NCBI GenBank assembly: GCA_937967705.1
Contig: CALCJG010000230.1
Location: forward strand, 1 to 10,219
DNA: 10,219 bases
Direction of reading: 5' to 3'
From: an uncultured Spirochaetia bacterium
GTDB lineage: Bacteria > Spirochaetota > UBA4802 > JAGODF01
Numbering within the stretch: the stretch's first letter is position 1; the number at the start of each line of letters is the position of its first letter. A program made the position numbers and the translations under genes. Positions 1 through 5,825 of this stretch are shown one piece after another. The notes beneath the pieces were generated by a model. It made no database searches, was not told the origin of the DNA, and saw nothing but the letters and a program-made list of their open reading frames with translations.

Positions 1-870
1 GACAACCTGGCCAGGAACAACATCATCACCCTGGATCATGAAGACGGACGGCATTATTTCATCGACGGCAGTCAGTTCCTGGATTTCATTTCGGATCTCA
101 ACCAGCTGATCCTCTATCAGCAGGATCAATTCGCCGCACTCCCCTACAATGAAAGGCACCGCGCGGAACAGAACATGGATGTCCTCTACAAAACAGCCCT
201 CAGGCTTCTGTCCTCCGATGACCTTCTGCAGCATTACCTGGAGGATGCCCAGAGTGTTGAAAAACTGAAATCCGTTGTCGCCGATTATGAAAACTTCAAG
301 AAACACGTAACGCTGAAAAAGGAGATGGACCGCAAGCAGCCCGAAAAGAACTCGGGACGATCCTTCATCCAATGGATCAAGGATATCTTCGGTTCCCTCT
401 TCGGCGGGGGCAAGGTCAAATCCGCACAGGTTAGAAAATCGGAGACATCCCCAAAAAGGGAGATATCCCATGAGACCAGGAAGGTTTATGAAAAGATCAT
501 CGACATGAGCGCTCCGGTGCTACCCCTTTCCGACTTTCTGGAATTGACCCCGGACAACGATCTGCTCATCGACCAGATGATCAATGAATTTCGTGATCAC
601 AATCTCAAGATAGTGGTCCCTATTTACAACGCCCGCAAGGTACTGTACCCCAAGCGCAGCCAAAAACTGATCATTCCGGATTCGGAATACCTTCTCCTCC
701 CTCCTGATATAATCAAATCAGCGGAGGATGTGCGTGCTTTTACGGACAGGCTGATCGGGGTAAAAGTGAAGGATGAATTGATACCAGGGAGCGCCATACT
801 GGCCATAGAAAAGTACCTGCTGACTCTCTATCGCCAGAAGAGGGCGCTCATGCTGAAGAAGGAACTCTGA
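1..870 (+). CDS. Unrecognised protein, 3' part of gene (start outside window)
   Basis: The reading frame is open from base 1 with no stop until TGA at 868-870, giving at least 289 residues. The ATG at 175 is probably internal, because the 58 codons before it are open and read like ordinary protein (for example DGRHYFIDGSQFLDFI). I do not recognise a family. The visible part has no cysteine, no signal peptide and no clear membrane helix. Residues about 1-105 look helical and charged. About 106-155 is a basic, Ser/Lys/Gly-rich linker holding a short amphipathic stretch (SFIQWIKDIFGSLFGGG) that might touch a membrane. About 160-289 is a more ordered domain with hydrophobic strands (LKIVVPIY) ending in a basic helix. 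It converges on the FmdB-like gene with no base between the two stop codons. Coding is convincing, function unknown. Confidence 0.75.
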   Translation, partial: DNLARNNIITLDHEDGRHYFIDGSQFLDFISDLNQLILYQQDQFAALPYNERHRAEQNMDVLYKTALRLLSSDDLLQHYLEDAQSVEKLKSVVADYENFKKHVTLKKEMDRKQPEKNSGRSFIQWIKDIFGSLFGGGKVKSAQVRKSETSPKREISHETRKVYEKIIDMSAPVLPLSDFLELTPDNDLLIDQMINEFRDHNLKIVVPIYNARKVLYPKRSQKLIIPDSEYLLLPPDIIKSAEDVRAFTDRLIGVKVKDELIPGSAILAIEKYLLTLYRQKRALMLKKEL

Positions 871-1155
871 TTAGGAGGAGCAGGATTCATTCATGCTGCA
901 GCTTGAGCAGGCATCCGAGGAATCCGAACTGGAGGAAGTTTCGGAAGTCCCAGAAGAGGAACAGGCCGCTTTGCTTCCTTTGTAGTCATTGACATAAAAT
1001 CCGGAACCCTTGAATATAATCCCCGCGCCGGCACCGATGAGTCTTCTGACCTCTCCCCCGCAATGACTGCAGGTTTTGACAGGTTCATCCTTCATTGACT
1101 GAAACAGTTCGAAACGCTTCCGGCATTCATTGCATTCGTATTCGTAGGTAGGCAT
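871..1155 (-). CDS. FmdB family zinc-ribbon protein
   Basis: This 94-residue protein begins MPTYEYECNECRKRFE, the hallmark of the FmdB family of small zinc-ribbon proteins. Cys8/Cys11 and Cys29/Cys32 form the two CxxC knuckles that should hold one zinc. The segment GSGFYVNDYK at about 50-59 is the second family signature. The founding member is linked to regulation of formamidase, but the role of most members is unknown, so a regulatory function is only a possibility. The tail from residue 62 is low-complexity, very rich in Ser, with four more cysteines (65, 83, 86, 92); Ser-rich tails are common in the family. A strong Shine-Dalgarno run (GGAGGAAGGTG) precedes the ATG. A -35/-10-like pair lies at 1171-1200, but so close to the ribosome site that I doubt it. 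The gene lies beyond the terminator of the hydrogenase operon, so it is its own unit. Confidence 0.93.
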   Translation of the reverse strand: MPTYEYECNECRKRFELFQSMKDEPVKTCSHCGGEVRRLIGAGAGIIFKGSGFYVNDYKGSKAACSSSGTSETSSSSDSSDACSSCSMNESCSS

Positions 1156-1170
1156 AAATCACCTTCCTCC

Positions 1171-1474
1171 TCTATAATGGTTTACCTGAAAAAATGTAAA
1201 TCTTGACTTGCTGAAACCGTTTTTTAAACATACGGAACAGGTTATGTCTTTACGATTTTTCAGATATTTTAGCTCATTTACAACTAATCAACGGAAAAAA
1301 TGTACTCTTCCCCGGTATCATCCCTGGATGACCGCATATAACGGTTTTTGCATGAGACCAGGACAAAAACGAGCAATCAGTCCCAATCGCTTTTCCAGAT
1401 ACTGTGACCAGACTCAGTTATAAGGAATAGCTGAAATAGACCCGTTTATGTCAATAACATTTTTCCATTATAGA
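1171..1474. repeat. Imperfect long-spaced inverted repeat, possible MITE-like element
   Basis: The ten bases TCTATAATGG at 1171-1180 recur exactly as their reverse complement CCATTATAGA at 1465-1474. Reading inward from each end the match continues with gaps: AAAAATGT, then TTGAC, appears in both arms in the same order (left arm to 1208, right arm back to 1450), with about 9 extra bases in the left arm. Two arms of roughly 25-38 bases facing each other across about 300 bases are the layout of a miniature inverted-repeat element. TA dinucleotides sit symmetrically at both ends, but they are part of the repeat, so they do not prove a target duplication. Other genomic copies would be needed to establish mobility. 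Confidence 0.35.
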
Positions 1475-1533
1475 CTGCTCCCGACAGATCCCGGTTGCAG
1501 GAACCCCCGGGACGATTCTTAAAAAGCGGTTTC
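1213..1533. repeat. 15-bp inverted repeat, 14 of 15 matching, about 290 bases apart
   Basis: GAAACCGTTTTTTAA at 1213-1227 matches the reverse complement of TTAAAAAGCGGTTTC at 1519-1533 with one mismatch. The match does not extend outward or inward. It is interleaved with the 1171-1474 repeat, so both cannot form nested stems at the same time. It could be a second pair of element ends, a relic of rearrangement, or chance in A/T-rich DNA. Confidence 0.3.
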
Positions 1534-1539
1534 CAGCCT

Positions 1540-1569
1540 AAAAAAACACCTCCCAGGATGAGAGGTGTT
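1540..1569 (-). terminator. Rho-independent terminator of the hydrogenase/receiver operon
   Basis: On the minus strand, AACACCTC (1569-1562) pairs perfectly with GAGGTGTT (1552-1545) around a 9-base loop, and a run of seven T (1546-1540) closes it. It starts 38 bases after the stop codon of the receiver gene, the expected place for the end of this transcript. There is no T-run on the plus-strand side, so it works in one direction only. Confidence 0.87.
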
Positions 1570-1606
1570 ATCGTTAAACAGATGACATGCGCCTTACAGG
1601 ATATGA

Positions 1607-2008
1607 CTACGCGTATTTTTTTACCTTCTGTAATAAATCGTCAAATTTGACGGGTTTTGTCAGAAAATCGTTCAGTTCGGGCAGAAAGCTCTGATCCTCG
1701 TTCAGGGAAAAACGGGAGTTGGTCACCTGATCAATAGCCGTGAGCATAATGACCGGCACACCCGCATAATCCTTGTATTTCGATGTCGGCCTCTTGCTGC
1801 GAATCTGGTCCAGAAACTCGAAGCCGGCCGTGTCCTTTTCCATCATAACGTCCAGAATTATCAGATCCGGTTTCTCTTCCAGGAGTGTTTTTAAACCCTC
1901 CGCTCCGCTGTAAGCCTCAACGACCGTATAGCCGTTCATTCTCAGAGCCTGGGAAAGGGTCGTTACCAGATCCTTATCATCATCGACTAATAATATTTTT
2001 TTACCCAT
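1607..2008 (-). CDS. Stand-alone response-regulator receiver protein (CheY-like)
   Basis: This 133-residue protein is a single receiver domain with no DNA-binding or enzymatic output domain. The acidic pocket is Asp9/Asp10/Asp11 (VDDDKD), the phosphate acceptor is Asp53 (LIILDVMM), the switch Thr is Thr90 (VIMLTA) and the conserved Lys is Lys118 (FLTKPV), so it should be phosphorylated normally. The segment between Thr90 and Lys118 is longer than in CheY and carries an insertion (about 93-112). It would act by protein-protein contact, as CheY does. GGGAG seven bases before the ATG supports the start. It follows the hydrogenase small-subunit gene by 86 bases in the same direction and ends at the operon terminator, so it is probably co-transcribed at least in part. 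No partner kinase is in the window. Its target is unknown. Confidence 0.93.
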   Translation of the reverse strand: MGKKILLVDDDKDLVTTLSQALRMNGYTVVEAYSGAEGLKTLLEEKPDLIILDVMMEKDTAGFEFLDQIRSKRPTSKYKDYAGVPVIMLTAIDQVTNSRFSLNEDQSFLPELNDFLTKPVKFDDLLQKVKKYA

Positions 2009-2038
2009 AAAATGACTCCCGTGATTAGTTTTGATACC

Positions 2039-2092
2039 GCGCGGACCGATACACCCCGCGCTTCAACTGAAAAGGGGAACGATTGATACCCC
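2039..2092 (-). promoter_or_regulatory. Two possible hairpins between small-subunit and receiver genes
   Basis: Read on the minus strand just after the small-subunit stop codon, GGGG (2092-2089) can pair with CCCC (2077-2074), followed by four T: a short, weak terminator-like shape. Next, GCGCGG (2061-2056) pairs with CCGCGC (2044-2039) around 11 bases, without a T-run. Such structures could attenuate transcription or protect an mRNA end, letting the receiver be made at a different level from the hydrogenase. No convincing promoter was found in the gap. Confidence 0.3.
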
Positions 2093-2094
2093 AC

Positions 2095-2625
2095 TCAGTC
2101 CTTGAGCAATTCGTAGATCGCGTTCCTCTCTTCCCAGGCCTTGTTCCTCTCGTACATGTCGATGGGCAGCTCCATCTGCTTCACATCAACCGGAGCCACA
2201 TTCTTGTCCACCAGGCCCAGCGCCAGGGCCACAGCGTAGATAATGGCTTCCGGCCGGGGAGGACATCCCGGCACGAAGTAATTTACCGGAACGGCCTTTT
2301 CGGCACCGCCGGTAACGTTATAGCAGTCAAACCAGCATCCACCGCCCGTTGCACAGGAACCTATCCCGAAGACCAGCTTGGGATTGGGCATCGCATCATA
2401 GGCTTTCTTCACGATGGGAAGCGTCGGTCTCGTAACCCCTCCGGAAATCAGCATGACATCGGCATGCCGCGGGGATGCAACGAGCTTGATCCCGAAGCGC
2501 TCCACATCATAATAGGGAGTGAGAACGTTCAATATCTCGATATCGCATCCGTTACAGGCCCCCGAGTTACAGTGATACACCCAGAGGGACTTCGTAAAAA
2601 CCTTTTTGGATATATTGGAAAGCAT
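2095..2625 (-). CDS. hycG: Group 4 [NiFe] hydrogenase small subunit (NuoB/HycG-like)
   Basis: This subunit carries the [4Fe-4S] cluster nearest the nickel site and passes electrons between it and the ferredoxin-like subunit. It is homologous to NuoB of complex I and HycG of formate hydrogenlyase. Numbering from the upstream ATG at 2631, the ligands are Cys26 and Cys29 (SGACNGCDIE), Cys93 (GSCATGGG) and Cys123 (VPGCPPRPE), all present. It lacks the second domain and signal peptide of classical small subunits, as expected for group 4. Two ATGs compete: at 2631 the Shine-Dalgarno AGGAG would be only one base away, while at 2625 it is seven bases away, so I choose 2625 (176 residues). That AGGAG overlaps the TAG stop of the upstream ferredoxin-like gene, indicating translational coupling. 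It is the last hydrogenase structural gene of the operon. Confidence 0.95.
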   Translation of the reverse strand: MLSNISKKVFTKSLWVYHCNSGACNGCDIEILNVLTPYYDVERFGIKLVASPRHADVMLISGGVTRPTLPIVKKAYDAMPNPKLVFGIGSCATGGGCWFDCYNVTGGAEKAVPVNYFVPGCPPRPEAIIYAVALALGLVDKNVAPVDVKQMELPIDMYERNKAWEERNAIYELLKD

Positions 2626-2635
2626 GTTCATTCTC

Positions 2636-3175
2636 CTATTTTTTCTCAGGTCGTTTGAAATTCTCCGTCTCTTTCAGCACGTTCAGATCCAGCTGTTCCG
2701 TCGTCTTGGGAATGACGGCCCTCATCTCGATGCTGTCATAACGGTACCCGATGTTGCGCATCTTATCAATGGAATTGCCGGTCTCATGATCGTAGCACCT
2801 TCCGCATCTATGACAGGTTGCCATAAAGAGCTCCATGGTTTCAGAAAGATCATTCTTGTCGCCGGTCGCCATTTCATAGAGCGGCGTCATGGTGATCGCG
2901 TCTTCCGGACAAACATCGGCGCAACGGCCGCAGTAGGTGCAGCGCGATCCGTCATACATCATGACCCTCAGTTCCTGACAGACGTCCCGTATCATGATGG
3001 TGCGGGCCGGACAATGGGCCGCACACCCTCCGCATCCGATGCATTTATGATGATCCCAATACGGCTGTCCCCGATAATCCTTTGGAACGGGGTGCGGAGC
3101 AAAGGGATAGCTCAGTGTAACAACTCCCGGTTTCGCAACCAATAATACCTGTTTAATTTTACTTATCAGCCACAC
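2636..3175 (-). CDS. hycF: Hydrogenase 4Fe-4S subunit (NuoI/HycF-like), with extra Cys motif
   Basis: This 179-residue protein is the two-cluster ferredoxin subunit that wires the catalytic module to the electron-input module on the cytoplasmic side. The first cluster ligands are Cys45, 48, 51, 55 (CIGCGGCAAHCP) and the second Cys79, 82, 85, 89 (CTYCGRCADVCP). It then has a third cysteine group, Cys121, 124, 127 (CHRCGRC) with His130 close by, which may bind a further metal or cluster. The N-terminal amphipathic part, including GVVTLSYPFAPHPVP, is the usual NuoI-like lead-in to the membrane arm. The start is GTG at 3175, with AAGGAG seven bases upstream; no ATG fits as well. It lies 23 bases after the NuoH-like gene and is translationally coupled to the small-subunit gene. 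Confidence 0.94.
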   Translation of the reverse strand: MWLISKIKQVLLVAKPGVVTLSYPFAPHPVPKDYRGQPYWDHHKCIGCGGCAAHCPARTIMIRDVCQELRVMMYDGSRCTYCGRCADVCPEDAITMTPLYEMATGDKNDLSETMELFMATCHRCGRCYDHETGNSIDKMRNIGYRYDSIEMRAVIPKTTEQLDLNVLKETENFKRPEKK

Positions 3176-3198
3176 AAGCGTTCTCCTTTTTTATAAAT

Positions 3199-4098
3199 TT
3201 ATATGCCGTATACGGATAGCCCCACAGCTGCAAGGGAAAGAAAGATCAGAACGGCAAAATACTTAACGGCCTGATCGATTCTCAACCTGGGGTTCGTAGA
3301 ACCCAGAACAGCGATGAGAACGATAACCACCAGCACTTCTACCAGTTGGATGGCCACGTCCGCAATAAAGAAACCCGTTTTCAGGAAAGGCATGAAGATC
3401 GTTACGAACAGAACCGCATAGAACATCTGCTTCAGCATTTTATACAGCTTGAAGAGTCCCAGATTGGGTCCGCTGTATTCTATGAAAGCCCCCTCCATGA
3501 TTTCCTGCTCCGCTTCGGCGATGTCGAACGGCTGACGGCCCACAAAGGCCTGAAGCGCCATGATGAACACCAGGAGCATCAGGGCCAATGACCAACTGTA
3601 GCCAGACCCCAGGGTGCTATACATGGTAGAGTCCAGCCCCAGGCTCCTGGTCTTGACGGCACCCATGATGAAGGACATCGCCAGGACAGGCTCCACCATG
3701 ATCATGGTGATCATCTCACGGCTGGCACCGATGACGCCGTAGGTATTCCGGCTGGCCAGACCCCCCAGGAGTATGGCAACACCCCCCAGAGTCAGCAGGT
3801 AGATGATCGTGATGATATCCGCATACTGCGTCAGGAAGTTTTCCCGGAATCCCAGAGGAATAAGGGCGATGGCCGTCAATATCGAGGCCAGGGCAATGAC
3901 CGGGGCCATCTTAAATCCCAGATTGCCCGTTACAAGATTCTCCTTCCCCAGAAGCTTGAGGACATCATAATAGGGCTGTACCACCGGCGGGCCCTGACGG
4001 GAATGCACCTTGGCAGTCAGCTTCCTGATAACACCCTCGAACAAGGGGGCAAGTGCGAGAAAAATGACGATATTCACAAAGATCAGAAGTATATCCAT
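3199..4098 (-). CDS. hycD: Hydrogenase membrane subunit (NuoH/HycD-like)
   Basis: This 299-residue integral membrane protein is homologous to NuoH of complex I and HycD/HyfC of formate hydrogenlyase. It anchors the peripheral hydrogenase arm and links redox change to ion movement. About eight hydrophobic helices are visible. Family motifs in order are RQGPPVVQPYYDVLKLLGKE at about 34-53 (first cytoplasmic loop), GASREMI at about 124-130, and PFDIAEAEQEIMEGAFIEYS at about 190-209, whose acidic residues belong to the loop that contacts the large and small subunits. Length agrees with HycD-type members. AGGTG a few bases before the ATG supports the start. It begins 12 bases after the large-subunit gene ends. 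Without a quinone-reactive partner set (NuoA, J, K and N are absent), a hydrogenase role is clear. Confidence 0.95.
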   Translation of the reverse strand: MDILLIFVNIVIFLALAPLFEGVIRKLTAKVHSRQGPPVVQPYYDVLKLLGKENLVTGNLGFKMAPVIALASILTAIALIPLGFRENFLTQYADIITIIYLLTLGGVAILLGGLASRNTYGVIGASREMITMIMVEPVLAMSFIMGAVKTRSLGLDSTMYSTLGSGYSWSLALMLLVFIMALQAFVGRQPFDIAEAEQEIMEGAFIEYSGPNLGLFKLYKMLKQMFYAVLFVTIFMPFLKTGFFIADVAIQLVEVLVVIVLIAVLGSTNPRLRIDQAVKYFAVLIFLSLAAVGLSVYGI

Positions 4099-4110
4099 GA
4101 TTCACCTACC

Positions 4111-5784
4111 CTATTTTTTATACTTTCTAGACATTTCTTCAAGCTCATGTCTGTTCATCTTCTGTACTTCACCGCTCTTTATATTGATCACATCCACCCG
4201 GTCCGTGCAGGAAAAGCAGGGGTCGATGCTTCCAATAATGATCGGCAGGTCGGCAAACTGATCGTTGAGGAGCATGAGCGGCACTCCCTGGAGATTGGGA
4301 TACGTAGGGGCGCGCACACGCCATCTTTCCGGACTGTTCTCCTTTCCGGTGATGAGATAATGAACCACCTCGCCCCGGGGAGCCTCAACACAGGTCAGCC
4401 CATGTTTTCCTGGCGCAAGGGGATCCAGGTATTCCGTGAGGACTGGGCCGTCATTGGGCATCTTATCCAGACACTGGCGGATAATCTTTATGGCCTCAAA
4501 GGTCTCTATAATGCGGACGAGGACCGTGGCCCAGACGTCGCAATCGTCGAATACGGGAACGTCAAACTTCATCTCGTCGTACGCGGCATAGGGATTGTCC
4601 CTGCGGGCGTCGATATCCACGCCCCGGGCCCTTGCCACCGGTCCGACCAGGCTCCATTTGATGGTTTCCTCTTTCGTGATGCGTCCCACGCCCTTGGTTC
4701 TCTTGTGTATGGCCGTGTCGCCGATGACTGCATTTTTCACAACCAGCAGTTCTTCCTCAATCTTGTTTATGACATTGAGGATGTCTTCCTTGAGTTCAGG
4801 GGTGATGTCCCGGCGTACGCCGCCCACGACGATCATGCCGTAGGTCTTCCGGTTACCAGTAAGCCTCTCCCCCAGCCACATGATGGGCTCCCGAACGCGC
4901 CAGGACTGCATGAAAACAGTATCAAAACCGATCAAGTGACCGGCGATCCCCAGCCAGAGCAGGTGTGAGTGGACACGCTCGATCTCCAGCATGATGGTCC
5001 GGATGTACTCGGCCCTGCGGGATATCTTGAGCCCCGCCGCCTGCTCCACAGCCTGGGAATAGGAGGTGGCGTGCACCGATCCGCAGATACCGCAAATACG
5101 TTCGGCCACGAAGGGGATCTCATTATAGGTAAGCTGAGTCTGGCAGAGTTTCTCGATACCGCGGTGAGTCATAAATCCGCGGTAGTCCGCTCCTTTGATG
5201 GTCTCGCCGTCCACGAAAACGGAGAAATGGGCGGGTTCGTGGAGCGTGGGATGATAGGGACCCACGGGAACCACCGTACACCCCTCGGGGCACTTGTCCA
5301 GCTCATAGGCCACATTCTCGGCCGGAGGAGGCATCAGGTTCCAGGGCACGTCCTTGCGGAGGGGATATACGTCCGCCGGCCAGTCGTCGGCAACGATAAG
5401 CCTTTTGGGTTTGGGGTGATTCTTGAATTTCATCCCCAGCAGGTCCATATATTCCCGCTCGGACCAGCCGGCGTTGGGAATATCCGGAGTGATGGATTCG
5501 ATGGGTTCATTCTCGGGAGTACTCGTCCTCAGGGCCATCATTATGCTGTCCTTGTCGAGGGAGAAGGTATGGATGAGTCCAAGGACTCCCTCTTCAGCCA
5601 GCCGGTCATATCCCACGCTTACGAGATAACGGCCGCCCATGGCTATCACCTCATTGGATATTTCCTTGACCTTGTCCTTCTTGATGTCCACGAAAAGTCT
5701 ATTGTTTACGGGCTGATCGATGTTAGTGATGTCGCCCTTGAATTTATCGGTCAGTCTTTTCTTTACTTCATCGATGTTTGGCAT
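4111..5784 (-). CDS. hycE: Group 4 [NiFe] hydrogenase large catalytic subunit (NuoC-NuoD fusion, HycE-like)
   Basis: This 557-residue protein holds the Ni-Fe site that makes or splits H2. Residues about 1-160 are a NuoC-like domain (signature GWSEREYMDLLGMKFKNHP, then PLRKD at 141-145) and about 170-557 are the NuoD-like catalytic domain, the fusion seen in HycE. Nickel ligands are complete: Cys231/Cys234 (ERICGICGSVH) and Cys523/Cys526 (DPCFSCTDR). After Arg529 there is a 28-residue tail, matching the peptide that HycI removes from HycE after the same arginine; the protease gene lies upstream in the operon. Other family motifs are HPTLHEP (178-184) and GFMTHRGIEKL. GAGGTG before the ATG supports the start. 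It could be named group 4a or a neighbouring subgroup; only a tree would settle this. Confidence 0.96.
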   Translation of the reverse strand: MPNIDEVKKRLTDKFKGDITNIDQPVNNRLFVDIKKDKVKEISNEVIAMGGRYLVSVGYDRLAEEGVLGLIHTFSLDKDSIMMALRTSTPENEPIESITPDIPNAGWSEREYMDLLGMKFKNHPKPKRLIVADDWPADVYPLRKDVPWNLMPPPAENVAYELDKCPEGCTVVPVGPYHPTLHEPAHFSVFVDGETIKGADYRGFMTHRGIEKLCQTQLTYNEIPFVAERICGICGSVHATSYSQAVEQAAGLKISRRAEYIRTIMLEIERVHSHLLWLGIAGHLIGFDTVFMQSWRVREPIMWLGERLTGNRKTYGMIVVGGVRRDITPELKEDILNVINKIEEELLVVKNAVIGDTAIHKRTKGVGRITKEETIKWSLVGPVARARGVDIDARRDNPYAAYDEMKFDVPVFDDCDVWATVLVRIIETFEAIKIIRQCLDKMPNDGPVLTEYLDPLAPGKHGLTCVEAPRGEVVHYLITGKENSPERWRVRAPTYPNLQGVPLMLLNDQFADLPIIIGSIDPCFSCTDRVDVINIKSGEVQKMNRHELEEMSRKYKK

Positions 5785-5825
5785 AGTGCACCTCTTATAA
5801 AGTTGTTAAATAGGGCAGTCCAGGG

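Larger units (their letters stand above)
1156..1606. other. 451-base intergenic region without a convincing gene
   Basis: This gap lies between the FmdB-like gene and the receiver gene. It is visibly richer in A/T than its neighbours. It contains two interleaved inverted repeats (1171-1474 and 1213-1533), a GC-rich hairpin at 1489-1512 (TCCCGG pairing with CCGGGA, no following T-run), and the operon terminator at 1540-1569. A plus-strand frame at 1208-1423 (TTG start; internal ATG at 1244) encodes a small basic peptide with no recognisable motif and no good ribosome site, so I do not call it. I see no tRNA, known riboswitch or known small RNA. Confidence 0.6.

Noticed and set aside
1171..1200. 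Promoter for the FmdB-like gene (TTTACA with CATTAT or TATAGA on the minus strand)
   Set aside because: The -10 boxes match poorly or the spacing is off, and the start point would fall within the ribosome site, leaving almost no leader.
1208..1423. Possible small basic protein (TTG start, or ATG at 1244)
   Set aside because: There is no convincing ribosome site and no known motif, and it lies inside the repeat-bounded A/T-rich segment. It could be a gene remnant but cannot be supported.
1489..1512. GC-rich hairpin as a second terminator
   Set aside because: The stem is good (TCCCGG/CCGGGA), but neither strand has a T-run after it.
4111..5784. Cysteine-less Ehr-type complex
   Set aside because: Both CxxC pairs are present at 231/234 and 523/526, and the processing tail is intact.
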